Source: an uncultured Nonlabens sp. (GTDB lineage Bacteria > Bacteroidota > Bacteroidia > Flavobacteriales > Flavobacteriaceae). Taken from it: a stretch of DNA of 64,000 nt. Both the position numbers and the translations under genes were made by a program. Positions 16,102 to 25,252 of this stretch are shown here, one piece after another. The stretch is taken from the NCBI GenBank assembly GCA_947491755.1, contig CANLKV010000002.1, forward strand, positions 806,001 to 870,000, in the 5' to 3' direction. The notes beneath the pieces were generated by a model. The model did no database searches. It was not told the DNA's origin and was given only the letters and a program-made list of their open reading frames with translations. Positions within the stretch are counted from its first letter, which is position 1; the number at the start of each line of letters is the position of its first letter.

Positions 16102-17772
16102 TTATTTTAGGTATTTAAAATAGTCCAGTAAGATACCATCGTTGACCTCCCTAGGGGTTTTAATCTCTAACAATTGTGGTTTACTGTTATTATGGATAAA
16201 TTTTGAGTACGCTTCCGCGAAAGCGGACTCCTGCTCTACTCTGTGGTAATCTAAACCATGCATATGACACAAATGCTGTGCATCTAGATCGTGAGTGGTC
16301 TCAAAGAACGTCTGGAAATAGCTTTCATCTTTATCTCCTGGTAGTATTCTAAAGATGCCACCACCAGCATTATTTATGACTATAATTTTAAAATTAGCTG
16401 GGGTGTACTGATTCCACAAACCATTAGAGTCGTAGAAAAAACTTAGGTCACCCGTTATCAAAACAGTGGGTTTTCCAGATCCTACGGCTGCTCCTATTGC
16501 GGTACTGGTGCAACCATCAATACCACTAGTACCACGATTAGAAAAAACGGTATGAGTGGCATTCATTTTAAAAAGCTGGGCGTACCTAATAGTGCTGCTA
16601 TTACCCAACTGCAATACAATATGATCTGGCAGGTTGTTAAAGAGTAACTCAAACACCATCATATCACTCCACCCTATTTGTTTAAAATAAGCTGGCCTTT
16701 TTGCTAGATAAGTGTTGAAATGATCCAGCCAGTGCCGTTGGTAATCACTTTCTACGGTCTGATGGTCTAGTGAATTGATCCAGTCCCTGGGCGCTATTTT
16801 AATATGTGCAGCTAGCTTAAAAAAGGTGTCATAAGCGCGGCGTTTGCCTATGTGATAATGTATTTTAGTCTCAAAACGTCGCAGGTATTGTTTGATTTTT
16901 TTCGAAACAATCATCCCGCCTATGGTAATGACCAGATCTGGCTGCAGCGCTGCTATTTGATCATCGTCAAATTCTATGGGTGCTATTAAGGTGTCGATTC
17001 CCCACACAATCTTGTCGTGAACCACATTAGAGCTTACCTCACTCATTACAAGAACACTACCATCTGCTGTAAGCTTATCCAGATCTGCTTTATTGAAAAC
17101 AGGTGGATTGAGGGTTGATAATATAACGAGCTTGCGTTTTGAACTATTCCAGTCTTGTACGAATTGATCAGGGATCTGAGTAGTTTCATCCTTTAAAACG
17201 TCCATTACTTTTACCTCGATCGCGGCCTGATCTACCGTTTGATATAAAGGTTCTTCAAATGGAACATTAATGTGTACCGGTCCGGGACTAGATATGGCCG
17301 TATTGATTGCCTTATTGAGTTTACGCTCGTTCGTTATGAGGTACTCGCGTTGTGCGGTGCTCAATATCATCTCGAGCTGAGTATCAAAAAGAATATGATT
17401 AGCAAAAACGTGTTCTTGCCTTATGGTTTGACCATCGCCTATATCAATTTTATGTGGTGGCCTGTCGGCACTTAATACGATAAGTGGGATCTCACTGTAA
17501 AATGCCTCGGCCACAGCTGGATAGTAATTAAGTAACGCACTACCACTCGTGCACAACAATACGGTAGGCTGCTGCAATTGTTGAGCAATACCCATTGCAA
17601 AATGTCCGGCACAGCGCTCGTCTACAATACTATAACAATTAAAAAAAGAGTCTGTGGCGAATCCTATGGTTAATGGAGCATTGCGAGAACCTGGAGATAT
17701 GATGATATTTTTAATACCTCGCTTTTTAAAAAGCAGCACAATTTGCTGTGCATGTATAATTGCTGTTGCCAT
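16102..17772 (-). CDS. menD: 2-succinyl-5-enolpyruvyl-6-hydroxy-3-cyclohexene-1-carboxylate synthase (MenD)
   Basis: Thiamine diphosphate enzyme of menaquinone synthesis that joins isochorismate with 2-oxoglutarate. At 556 residues it has full family length. Seen in order: the N-terminal ISPGSRNAPLT motif (about 24-34), the ThDP-active Glu region VDERCAGHFAMG (about 50-61), the middle domain, and the ThDP/Mg motif ITGDLSFFYDSNGLW (about 433-447), with NRGTSGIDG (about 408-416) before it. Near the C-terminus the palindromic repeat is translated as AFAEA. A perfect -7 box lies 4 bases before the ATG. The menF and thioesterase genes follow upstream on the same strand after a 216-base gap. Confidence 0.96.
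   Translation of the reverse strand: MATAIIHAQQIVLLFKKRGIKNIIISPGSRNAPLTIGFATDSFFNCYSIVDERCAGHFAMGIAQQLQQPTVLLCTSGSALLNYYPAVAEAFYSEIPLIVLSADRPPHKIDIGDGQTIRQEHVFANHILFDTQLEMILSTAQREYLITNERKLNKAINTAISSPGPVHINVPFEEPLYQTVDQAAIEVKVMDVLKDETTQIPDQFVQDWNSSKRKLVILSTLNPPVFNKADLDKLTADGSVLVMSEVSSNVVHDKIVWGIDTLIAPIEFDDDQIAALQPDLVITIGGMIVSKKIKQYLRRFETKIHYHIGKRRAYDTFFKLAAHIKIAPRDWINSLDHQTVESDYQRHWLDHFNTYLAKRPAYFKQIGWSDMMVFELLFNNLPDHIVLQLGNSSTIRYAQLFKMNATHTVFSNRGTSGIDGCTSTAIGAAVGSGKPTVLITGDLSFFYDSNGLWNQYTPANFKIIVINNAGGGIFRILPGDKDESYFQTFFETTHDLDAQHLCHMHGLDYHRVEQESAFAEAYSKFIHNNSKPQLLEIKTPREVNDGILLDYFKYLK
16210..16225. repeat. Iterated palindrome, copy 2 (in menD; one mismatch)
   Basis: CGCTTCCGCGAAAGCG, one base off the perfect palindrome. 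Read on the minus strand as part of ESAFAEAYS in MenD. Confidence 0.9.
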
Positions 17773-17776
17773 TATA

Positions 17777-17784
17777 CAAAGGTA
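17777..17784 (-). promoter_or_regulatory. -7 promoter box of menD, apparently leaderless
   Basis: Minus-strand TACCTTTG matches TAnnTTTG exactly and ends 4 bases before the menD ATG, the same geometry as at 10660-10667. Confidence 0.6.
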
Positions 17785-17988
17785 AGAGAGGGTCGATTTA
17801 TAGGCGACTGGATTAACATCATGTTTTAGATTTTATTTGAAAAATGGCCTAATTCTAATGCATTCATGTTAATAGTAAAGCACCAGATAAACTTGTACGC
17901 TGACTCGCCTTTCCAGATAGCATCAAGTGATTGTAAAATTGCATATTTTTCCCATTATAAACCAACAAGTGCCCATTGGTTTGCTTGA

Positions 17989-19029
17989 TTACAGGATAGA
18001 AGCCATGGTACTCAATTTATTCTGAATTTCCTCAACCTCGGCTGCCGGGTCGCTCATGGCTGTGATTCCGCCTCCAGCATATAATTTTATACGATCATCG
18101 TAAAGCTCGATGCACCTTAAATTTACAAATAGGTCTGCTTCTTTTTTTAACGGGCTATAAATTCCCATATAGCCCGTATAAAAACTGCGATCGTGTTTTT
18201 CATGTTCTAGAATGTACTCCAGCGCGTCGTCCTTTGGTAATCCGCAAACTGCTGGTGTAGGATGCAGCCCTTGCGCAACACGATATACCTGGTCAAATCG
18301 TGCTGGCACCTCTAGCAAGGTATTGAGGTGAAAAATAGACCCTGCTTGTACGGTGTGCACTTCTCCTACTACAACTGGATGACCCGTGGTTTGTTGCAAG
18401 CTGGTTTTAATATAATCCGTGACGATTTGTTGTTCTTCCTTTTCCTTCTCTCCCCAGGTGATATTAAAAGGATCTTGACCCTTTTGAGTACCGGCTAGAG
18501 ACATTGTTGTAATGCTTCCAGATTTGTAGGAAAGCAACACCTCTGGAGTAGCTCCCATCCATTTTCCTACTGATGGATGATAGAAGAAATAGCAGTTTGC
18601 GCTGGGATATCTATCTAGTAATTTAGTCCATATTTCTAGATCTTGGGAACTGCGACTCACTTCAGTTGATAGGGAGAGGACGACTTTTCTTAAAGTGCCT
18701 TTTTTTAGTTTCTCTACGGCTGCAGCCACCATAGAATGGTGCTCTTTTTTTTCATTTGAGCTCAACTCAATGGCTTCCTCTACAACTGATGATTGTTCAA
18801 CACTCCAGCTAAACTCTTTATAGACATCAGAAGCTATAAAAACCTGGTCTTTATTGTTTTGAAATTTTTGAAAAACACTGTATGCTATTTTGTCAGGCGC
18901 GTTTTTATACCACATCTGATCGTTTTGATGCATTAATTGCACAACGGAATGTCCTTTTTTTCTAAGGACAAAAAATGGCAACTTTTCTTCTAGCAACCAG
19001 GTAATATAATCAAGTAAGTTTTCGCGCAA
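17989..19029 (-). CDS. menF: Isochorismate synthase (MenF/EntC family)
   Basis: A 346-residue chorismate-binding enzyme converting chorismate to isochorismate, the first committed step to menaquinone. The catalytic C-terminal half is intact: KVVLSLSTEV (about 115-124), ATPEVLLSYKSG, MSLAGTQKGQDP (about 177-188), HPTPAVCGLPKD (about 252-263), and EHEKHDRSFYTGYMG (about 272-286) with the general-base and Mg-binding acids. The N-terminal region is short, as in many Bacteroidota members. Transcribed just after the hotdog thioesterase gene (10-base gap), so the two are one operon. No siderophore genes are present, which favours the menaquinone role. Confidence 0.93.
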   Translation of the reverse strand: MRENLLDYITWLLEEKLPFFVLRKKGHSVVQLMHQNDQMWYKNAPDKIAYSVFQKFQNNKDQVFIASDVYKEFSWSVEQSSVVEEAIELSSNEKKEHHSMVAAAVEKLKKGTLRKVVLSLSTEVSRSSQDLEIWTKLLDRYPSANCYFFYHPSVGKWMGATPEVLLSYKSGSITTMSLAGTQKGQDPFNITWGEKEKEEQQIVTDYIKTSLQQTTGHPVVVGEVHTVQAGSIFHLNTLLEVPARFDQVYRVAQGLHPTPAVCGLPKDDALEYILEHEKHDRSFYTGYMGIYSPLKKEADLFVNLRCIELYDDRIKLYAGGGITAMSDPAAEVEEIQNKLSTMASIL

Positions 19030-19039
19030 GCGGTATTAT

Positions 19040-19459
19040 TTAGAGATTTTTCTTGAGGGCTATTGTTGTCAATTTACAAATAGAAATGAGACGGTTTTGC
19101 TCGTCAGTAATTTTAATTTCCCATAACTGCGTAGTTTTTCCTTTATGTAGGAAACGAGCCGTAGCAAACACCTGACCATCACTTTTTGAACGGGTATGGT
19201 TTGCACTTATTTCTAGACCTCGTATTGCAAAAGATTCGGTATCTAAAAACAAATAACTCGCCGCACTGCCCACCGACTCTGCAAGGGCAACACTAGCACC
19301 TCCATGTAACACTCCATCTGGCTGGTGTACCCGTGAGGTTACCGGCATACTGGCCGTTAAAAAGTCCTCGCCCACATCGACAAACTCGATGCTTAATGTT
19401 TCCATGAGCGTGTTGCGACAAATGGCGTTACACCGCTCTAGTATGTTTTGCTTATCCAT
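19040..19459 (-). CDS. Hotdog-fold thioesterase, probable DHNA-CoA hydrolase
   Basis: A 139-residue PaaI/YbdB-type thioesterase. The active-site block HGGASVALAESVGSAAS (about 52-68) carries the Glu typical of the group that hydrolyses aromatic acyl-CoAs. It sits directly before menF in a two-gene operon, and a thioesterase is needed to release 1,4-dihydroxy-2-naphthoate from its CoA ester. DHNA-CoA hydrolase (MenI function) is therefore the best guess from context. A general hydroxybenzoyl-CoA thioesterase remains possible. Confidence 0.8.
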   Translation of the reverse strand: MDKQNILERCNAICRNTLMETLSIEFVDVGEDFLTASMPVTSRVHQPDGVLHGGASVALAESVGSAASYLFLDTESFAIRGLEISANHTRSKSDGQVFATARFLHKGKTTQLWEIKITDEQNRLISICKLTTIALKKNL

Positions 19460-19494
19460 ATCTTTATCAAAAATAAGCTAACTAAAGTATTTCT

Positions 19495-20138
19495 ATGGTA
19501 AAGACCGTTTCTTATCAACACACTAACTCGTATGAGATACTTTACCCTATTCATGAGCATACGGAGAATATCTGGATATGCTTTCACGGGATAGGATATT
19601 TATCCCGTTTTTTCAAAACCTATTTTGAATCATTCGATTCAAAAAAAAACGCTGTTATCGACTACAAGCTCCGTCAAAATACTATCTAGGCAGTACGTTT
19701 AAACATGTAGGCGCTAGTTGGCTTACCCGTGTAGATACTGGGCAAGAAATGCAAAATAATCTAAATTATATCCAGGAAGTGCTCTCTACAGAAGGAATCA
19801 GTACAGACCCCAGGCTAGTAATCATGGGATATTCTCAAGGCGTTTCTATAGCGATGCGATTTTTAAAACAGCATGATCATCCAGTAAAAGCGCTTATTAT
19901 GCACAGCGGCAGGATACCAGAAAAACTAGACGCTAGCGATGGGAAACATTACCAGCAATACGTCAAACAGTGCATACATATCGCTGGAAAGCAAGATGAG
20001 TATATTACAAAAGACACCATTAATAAGGAAGAGAAAAAATTGAAAATGTTATTTGATAATAAATGTACCACCTATCGGCCTGATATTAAACACGTGGTTG
20101 ACAAGGTGCTTCTCAAACAAATCTCACAAAAACTTTAA
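19495..20138 (+). pseudogene. Alpha/beta hydrolase (carboxylesterase-like) split by a frameshift
   Basis: Two frames together make one hydrolase of about 214 residues. The first (19495-19689) has the oxyanion segment WICFHGIGYLSRFF. The second carries LQAPSKYYLG and HVGASWLTRVDTG upstream of its first ATG (19749), then the nucleophile motif MGYSQGVS and a probable catalytic His region RPDIKHVVD, ending at 20138. The second frame is open from before 19665, so one base is missing (or an equivalent -1 shift occurs) between about 19641 and 19665. A run of nine A residues (19641-19649) lies in that interval. From family memory I expect the first frame to be correct through NAVI, which would put the break at 19658-19664. 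It could be a real lesion, an assembly error or slippage. Confidence 0.75.
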
Positions 20139-20140
20139 TC

Positions 20141-20728
20141 ATGACAATCATTTTTGCAACGCACAATCTTAATAAAACTATTGAAGTGCAACAGTTGATG
20201 CCGCCACACATCAAACTATTGAGTTTAAGTGATGTCCAATTGCACGATGACATTCCAGAAACCGCGACCACCATTGAAGGCAATGCCATTTTAAAAACAA
20301 ACTATATTAAAAATCGTTTTGACCTTCCTGTATTTGCAGATGACACCGGCCTTATGGTACCAGCCTTAAATAACGAGCCTGGTGTAAAGTCTGCCCGTTA
20401 TGCGGGAGAAGACAAAAACGCTCAAGAAAATATGGAGTTGCTTTTAAAACGCCTGGAAGGCCATGACGACCGCTCTGCCTATTTTAAAACGGTAATTTCT
20501 TTGAACATTAACAACACACAACATCTATTTGAGGGAGTCTGTAAAGGCAGTATTCTTAATGCTCCAGAAGGGACCCAGGGATTCGGGTACGATCCTATTT
20601 TTAAACCACAGGGTTATGATATAAGTTTTGCTCAAATGGAGATGGCAGAAAAGTCTGCCATAAGCCACCGTGGTAAAGCGCTCAATAAGTTGATTCATTT
20701 TTTAAATGGCATCAATATTGACAACTAA
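20141..20728 (+). CDS. rdgB: Non-canonical purine NTP pyrophosphatase (RdgB/HAM1 family)
   Basis: A 195-residue house-cleaning enzyme that hydrolyses dITP, dXTP and related nucleotides to monophosphates. The family is recognised from IFATHNLNKTIEV (about 3-15), FADDTGLMVPAL with the Mg-binding acids (about 65-76), PGVKSARYAGEDKN (about 79-92), and the C-terminal GFGYDPIF and SHRGKAL motifs (about 147-154 and 174-180). It begins 2 bases after the split hydrolase, so they belong to one transcript. Confidence 0.95.
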   Translation: MTIIFATHNLNKTIEVQQLMPPHIKLLSLSDVQLHDDIPETATTIEGNAILKTNYIKNRFDLPVFADDTGLMVPALNNEPGVKSARYAGEDKNAQENMELLLKRLEGHDDRSAYFKTVISLNINNTQHLFEGVCKGSILNAPEGTQGFGYDPIFKPQGYDISFAQMEMAEKSAISHRGKALNKLIHFLNGINIDN

Positions 20729-20772
20729 TTATTCCCAGACAATTCTAGTTGTCGTATTTTTAAGGGCTATAT

Positions 20773-21573
20773 ATGAAAACGATTAAAATCACCATTATTT
20801 TATGCTTACTAGCGGCTTTTATAAGTAACGCTCAAGGCGAAAATGAACCCAAAACAACCCCTGAAAAAAAAGTTGCTTTAGTAAATGGTAAAGTTCTTAA
20901 TGCAAAAGATGGCTCTGTTTTACAGGATGTAAATATTGTTAACCTTAACCGCATCGTGGGCACGATAACTAGAAAGGATGGTACCTTTGATATTACTGCA
21001 GCAGTAAACGACACTCTATATTTTTCTTACATCGGATTTCAAACCATTAACGTAAGAGTCACAGAGGACTGGATTAAATACGGAGATGTAACCATATCCA
21101 TGACCGAGAAAGGTATAGCATTAGAAGATGTTGTTGTAACTAACAGTGGATTGACCGGATATTTAGAAATTGATGCAAAGCGAGCGCCTATTTACGCTAA
21201 CCGCAGATTCAGCATCAGCGGGCTGCCAGAGGCTTACGAGGGCGGTAGCAAAGGCCCTGGAGCTGTGGGTAAAGTGCTTAATTCGATATTCAATCCCGCA
21301 GACTTTTTATTCAATACGTTCAGCAAGCAAGGTAAATCCTTGAGCAAAGTGCGTCAAATTAAAGAGCAAGACGAGATACGTAATTTGCTACAATCTAAAT
21401 TTGACCGAGAAACACTTGTCAATTTGTTACAAATGGATAAAGTGAGTATCGACGCTATTTTAAGAAATTGCCAATACTCCAAAGAGTTTATTACCAGCGC
21501 AAACGACCTACAAATACTCGATGCTATAAGCGAGTGCTATGAGGAATATAAAGTATTAAAAGTTAAAAACTGA
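20773..21573 (+). CDS. Carboxypeptidase regulatory-like domain envelope protein
   Basis: A 266-residue secreted protein. The signal peptide ends near residue 20 (FISNAQG). Residues about 35-115 form the CarboxypepD_reg-like fold found at the plug side of Bacteroidota TonB receptors (GKVLNAKDGSVLQDVNIVN, YFSYIGFQTINVRV). The remaining 150 residues are charged and helical with no family I know, and no barrel follows, so this is a stand-alone member. Function unknown; location is the periplasm or outer membrane. It precedes the M28 peptidase by 14 bases. Confidence 0.8.
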   Translation: MKTIKITIILCLLAAFISNAQGENEPKTTPEKKVALVNGKVLNAKDGSVLQDVNIVNLNRIVGTITRKDGTFDITAAVNDTLYFSYIGFQTINVRVTEDWIKYGDVTISMTEKGIALEDVVVTNSGLTGYLEIDAKRAPIYANRRFSISGLPEAYEGGSKGPGAVGKVLNSIFNPADFLFNTFSKQGKSLSKVRQIKEQDEIRNLLQSKFDRETLVNLLQMDKVSIDAILRNCQYSKEFITSANDLQILDAISECYEEYKVLKVKN

Positions 21574-21587
21574 ATAACCTTAAATAT

Positions 21588-22643
21588 ATGATACGTAAAT
21601 CAATTATCGCAGCAGCCTGTATCGCTACGCTTGTAGGGTGCAACTCTGCCAAAACAAAAAGCGCTACTACTGGCGCTACCAATTCTTCTTCAACCAGTAT
21701 GACTACTACTGTGGATGGTAAAAATCCGGCAGTTGTTAAGTACATGAGTACAATCACGAGTGAAGAATTGAAAGAACAATTGTACGAGTATGCCAGTGAC
21801 GACATGGAAGGTCGTATGACTGGTACACCAGGCCAGCGTAAGGCAGTTGAGTATTTAAAAGGAAAATATGAAGCTATGGGCGTGCCAGGCGGTGCAGGTG
21901 AAGGCGCTTATTACCAGGCTATTCCTGAGGAATTTTTTGGCAAAAGAAAAATCACCTCAGAAAATGTTCTCGCTTTTATTGAAGGATCTGAAATGCCAGA
22001 GGAAGTGCTTGTGCTATCAGCACACCTAGATCACATAGGCACAAAAGATGGAGAGATCTTTAATGGTGCAGATGACGATGGTAGCGGTACAATTGCTCTG
22101 GTCGAGATTGCAGAAGCGTTTAAACAAGCTAAAGAAGATGGTTATGGGCCTAAAAGGTCAATACTTTTTTTACACGTAACTGCAGAAGAAATAGGCTTAC
22201 AAGGCAGTAGATATTACTCGGAAAACCCTGTATACCCACTGGCCAATACTATTGCCAATTTAAATGTTGATATGATAGGACGTATTGATCCTAAAAGAGA
22301 GGTGAAATCAAATTACGTCTATTTAATAGGTAGCGACATGTTAAGTCAAGATTTGCATGATATAAGTGAGAAAGCAAACGAGATGTATGTAAATATGGAT
22401 CTAGATTACACTTATAATGGTAAAGATGATCCTAATCGTTTCTACTATCGCTCTGACCACTACAATTTTGCTAAAAATAACATTCCTGTAATCTTTTACT
22501 TTAATGGAACTCACGAGGATTATCATAGAGCCACAGACACGCCAGATAAGATTGAGTATGATTTGTACACAGAGCGTGCACAGTTGATTTTTGCAACCGC
22601 ATGGGAACTAGCAAATGCAGAAAATCGTCCTGCACTCAAGTAA
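21588..22643 (+). CDS. M28 family zinc peptidase, lipoprotein
   Basis: A 351-residue lipoprotein (lipobox IATLVGC, Cys at about 18) with a Ser/Thr-rich linker. The catalytic domain has all zinc ligands and catalytic acids of an aminopeptidase of family M28: SAHLDHIG (about 144-151), NGADDDGSG (about 158-166), TAEEIGLQGS (about 196-205), NVDMIGR (about 224-230) and DYHRATDTPDKI (about 310-321). It likely trims peptides on the periplasmic face. The gene ends just before a strong bidirectional terminator. Confidence 0.93.
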   Translation: MIRKSIIAAACIATLVGCNSAKTKSATTGATNSSSTSMTTTVDGKNPAVVKYMSTITSEELKEQLYEYASDDMEGRMTGTPGQRKAVEYLKGKYEAMGVPGGAGEGAYYQAIPEEFFGKRKITSENVLAFIEGSEMPEEVLVLSAHLDHIGTKDGEIFNGADDDGSGTIALVEIAEAFKQAKEDGYGPKRSILFLHVTAEEIGLQGSRYYSENPVYPLANTIANLNVDMIGRIDPKREVKSNYVYLIGSDMLSQDLHDISEKANEMYVNMDLDYTYNGKDDPNRFYYRSDHYNFAKNNIPVIFYFNGTHEDYHRATDTPDKIEYDLYTERAQLIFATAWELANAENRPALK

Positions 22644-22660
22644 TAATATTTTATTATAAT

Positions 22661-22690
22661 AAAAAAAAGCGCCCACTGGGCGCTTTTTTA
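22661..22690. terminator. Bidirectional terminator between M28 peptidase and helicase genes
   Basis: An AAAAAAGCGCCC arm pairs with GGGCGCTTTTTT over a 3-base loop; A and T tracts on both sides let it serve both converging genes. Confidence 0.9.
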
Positions 22691-22703
22691 TACTCTCCTG
22701 TTG

Positions 22704-24224
22704 CTAATTATTGCTTTCAATACCTGCAAATTCTTGCTGTATTTGAACACGCAACCTGCGGTAGTAATCCTCCTCTAGCCAGTCTTTATAATTATTAGTA
22801 TTATTTATAATGCAGTAAGAATAACGACGTATACGATCCTTAATATCCTCTTTGAGCAGTTTTGCTAAAATGCGAGCGTCAAAAACGTCCTCACTATTCT
22901 CCACACACCACTGTACATGCTGTGCAATACTCTCATCGAGTACCTCTTTTGATTTGCGATTTTCCCTGGTAATACGTTTATAAGCTCCTCTCACGTCAAA
23001 AGAAAAATCTTTAGTATTAGGAAACTCAGCTTTAATTTCCTCTGGTAACTTATAGACAAAATTGCGCTCGATCTCCTCATCAGACACAATATTTTCCACA
23101 TAAAAATCTGGAGATCTAAATACCTGCTGCCAGTCCACCGGCTCGTTCCATAGGCCAAAACGCGCTACATTATTACCTAAGTCAATGATCTGAAACTCTG
23201 TTTTATCCTTATAAATACGCGACCCGCGTCCTATCATTTGATAATACAGCGTCAACGACTTTGTCGCCCGGTTTAAAATGATAGATTCCACTGATGGCTC
23301 GTCAAAACCAGTAGTTAAAATACTGACCGATGTTAATATGGCGTCTGGTTTCTTTTTAAACCAACGTAAGATCTCCTTGCGCTCTTCCTTATTGTTAGTA
23401 TTGTCTAGGTGTCTTATTTCCAGGCCTGCTCTTTTAAAGGTGTCCTCCACCTCCAGGCTCGTGCGTATACCGTTATTAAAAATGAGTGTTTTTTTACCTT
23501 TAGAAGTATCAAAATAAGCTTGCAACAGTTTATCCTGCATGGTATGATCTGTATAAAGCTTTTCACTAGACTTGACCGTATAATCACCATTCATCCCTAT
23601 GGTCAATCCACTCAAGCCCACATCATAGGTATGGGTTACAGCTTTGGCCAGGTAACCGCTTTCTACCAGCGAGGTGATGCTATCCCCTACAATTAGCTCA
23701 TCATAGTTGTCTTTCATAGGCAACTTGAAATTAGAACTTAATGGAGTAGCTGTTACACCTAGCATAAAGCAATGCTCAAAATACTTGAAAAGTTTACGGA
23801 AGCTGTTATAATGGGCCTCATCCACTATCACTAGACCTATATCCTCTAGCACTAATTTATCATCCTGGATGCGATTATTCAAAGTCTCGACCATTGCCAC
23901 AAAGCATTGATAGTCTTTTTGATCATCCAGCTCCTTTACCTTTGAATTGATCACCTTATTCTTTACCTCAAAATTGTTAAGCACTTTAGAGGTTTGCTTG
24001 CACAACTCTATACGATGGGTCAGAATGACCACCTTTTTGTTCTTTTGTTTTAAATAACGCCGCACTATTTCTGAGAAAACTACTGTTTTCCCACCACCTG
24101 TAGGCAGTTGATATAAAAGCTTGTAATCGTCTGGTTTATCATCAATTCGATCAAAAATCTCACTCAGATCCCTTTTCTGGTAATCGTAGAGTTTCTTGAC
24201 TTTTGGCTTTTGATCTGGGTGCAT
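22704..24224 (-). CDS. SF2 DEAD/DEAH-box helicase (type III restriction/UvrB-like)
   Basis: A 506-residue ATP-dependent helicase or translocase. Motif I is QLPTGGGKTVVF (about 39-50), motif II VDEAH (about 133-137), motif III TATPL (about 155-159), and motif VI YQMIGRGSR (about 328-336). The C-terminal 150 residues are acidic and basic helices without a nuclease motif that I can see. Stand-alone Bacteroidota relatives of this type are common and their exact role (DNA repair, defence) is not set. There is no methylase or nuclease partner nearby, so I would not call it a restriction subunit. Confidence 0.9.
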   Translation of the reverse strand: MHPDQKPKVKKLYDYQKRDLSEIFDRIDDKPDDYKLLYQLPTGGGKTVVFSEIVRRYLKQKNKKVVILTHRIELCKQTSKVLNNFEVKNKVINSKVKELDDQKDYQCFVAMVETLNNRIQDDKLVLEDIGLVIVDEAHYNSFRKLFKYFEHCFMLGVTATPLSSNFKLPMKDNYDELIVGDSITSLVESGYLAKAVTHTYDVGLSGLTIGMNGDYTVKSSEKLYTDHTMQDKLLQAYFDTSKGKKTLIFNNGIRTSLEVEDTFKRAGLEIRHLDNTNNKEERKEILRWFKKKPDAILTSVSILTTGFDEPSVESIILNRATKSLTLYYQMIGRGSRIYKDKTEFQIIDLGNNVARFGLWNEPVDWQQVFRSPDFYVENIVSDEEIERNFVYKLPEEIKAEFPNTKDFSFDVRGAYKRITRENRKSKEVLDESIAQHVQWCVENSEDVFDARILAKLLKEDIKDRIRRYSYCIINNTNNYKDWLEEDYYRRLRVQIQQEFAGIESNN

Positions 24225-24357
24225 AAATGAAGGTGTTTTCCGTTTTTGAGATTTGCAAAAATAGGCATTTTAAATCCTTTTGAAACCACCGCTACCGCTG
24301 ACATTTTAAATATTTTTTATTGTTGCTAATTTAACAAGACACCTAGGATGTTATTAT

Positions 24358-24365
24358 TATTTTTG
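24358..24365 (+). promoter_or_regulatory. -7 promoter box for the VTT-domain gene
   Basis: TATTTTTG fits TAnnTTTG exactly and lies 20 bases before the ATG at 24386, which favours that start over the internal ATG at 24464. Confidence 0.5.
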
Positions 24366-24385
24366 CAAACTCTAATGATCAAGGC

Positions 24386-24994
24386 ATGAGTTCTTCAAAA
24401 AATAAATTTCGGCCTCAAAGAGCACACAAGTATTACAAAATCACAGGCTTTTATTCTTTTATTATGGAGAGTATCAAAAAGTCTTTGCCTCCCGTATTAA
24501 TTGTGGTTGCTCTGCTGGTATTATTTCACTTTGCCGTCATGCCCATTCCACAGGCACTAGAACTTGCTGTGGCAGAGTTACCTAGTTATGGTGTATTGGC
24601 ATTTTTCTTTATATCAGAGACTATTCTGGGGCTCATACCTCCAGAATTATTCATCGCCTGGGCAGGAAAAACTACAGACCCGTTACTTAATTTATTTTTG
24701 ATCGCCCTGTTGTCCTATCTAGGTGGTATGGGCTCATATTTCATAGGCAGGTCCTCTCTTAAAATAGCGGCCATTCATAATTATCTAGAGGTCAAGATGG
24801 CAAAACAACTTGTCATGGCTAGAAAATGGGGCGGTATATTAATCGCTGTGGGGGCTTTGTTACCTCTACCCTTTTCTATAGGTAGCCTGGTAGCCGGTAT
24901 GTTGCGTTACCCATTTAAGTACTGGATTTTGATAGGGCTACTGCGATTTGTGCGATTTGCACTGTATGGCGCAGCAATTTTCTCGGTAGTATAG
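24386..24994 (+). CDS. VTT/DedA-like inner membrane protein
   Basis: A 202-residue protein with a basic N-terminal extension (about 1-26) and several membrane segments (about 35-55, 65-85, 105-125, 150-170, 180-200). The segment GLIPPELFIAWAGK followed by LGGMGSYFIGR is the re-entrant signature of the VTT (SNARE-associated/DedA) family, whose members act as lipid scramblases or carriers and support envelope homeostasis. The substrate is not known. An internal Met at residue 27 is an alternative start, but the promoter box sits just upstream of the longer form. Confidence 0.8.
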   Translation: MSSSKNKFRPQRAHKYYKITGFYSFIMESIKKSLPPVLIVVALLVLFHFAVMPIPQALELAVAELPSYGVLAFFFISETILGLIPPELFIAWAGKTTDPLLNLFLIALLSYLGGMGSYFIGRSSLKIAAIHNYLEVKMAKQLVMARKWGGILIAVGALLPLPFSIGSLVAGMLRYPFKYWILIGLLRFVRFALYGAAIFSVV

Positions 24995-25148
24995 AATCAG
25001 CAAGCGCAGTATGTAGACGCCGTCTCTTTCCTTGCAATTAAAAGCGAGGCTACCACATCTTATTCTGTCATCCATTACAGCTGGCTCTTGCAACAGTTTT
25101 TGTATGATTTTATCTACTCAAATTTGATGATAAGGCTTGTGATGATCT

Positions 25149-25164
25149 CGCTTTCGCGAAAGCG
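25149..25164. repeat. Iterated palindrome, copy 3 (intergenic)
   Basis: Perfect CGCTTTCGCGAAAGCG in the space between two convergent genes. Confidence 0.95.
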
Positions 25165-25207
25165 AACTTTACCACAACCTTTACTTAAACATGAAAGTTA
25201 AAGCATA

Positions 25208-25234
25208 AAAAAAGCCCCCTATATAGGAGGCTTT
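25208..25234 (-). terminator. Terminator of the OmpA-family lipoprotein gene
   Basis: On the minus strand AAAGCCTCCT and AGGGGGCTTT pair (one G-T wobble) over a 4-base loop, followed by a run of T. Confidence 0.75.
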
Positions 25235-25252
25235 CATTACTTTATTGAAGGT

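Noticed and set aside
19017..19032. Possible eleventh palindrome (TTTTCGCGCAAGCG) at the start of menF
   Set aside because: At least two mismatches in the 14-base core; may be a decayed copy but not counted.
22704..24224. Helicase as part of a restriction or defence system
   Set aside because: No methylase, nuclease or other defence gene adjoins it; it sits alone between convergent and divergent housekeeping genes.
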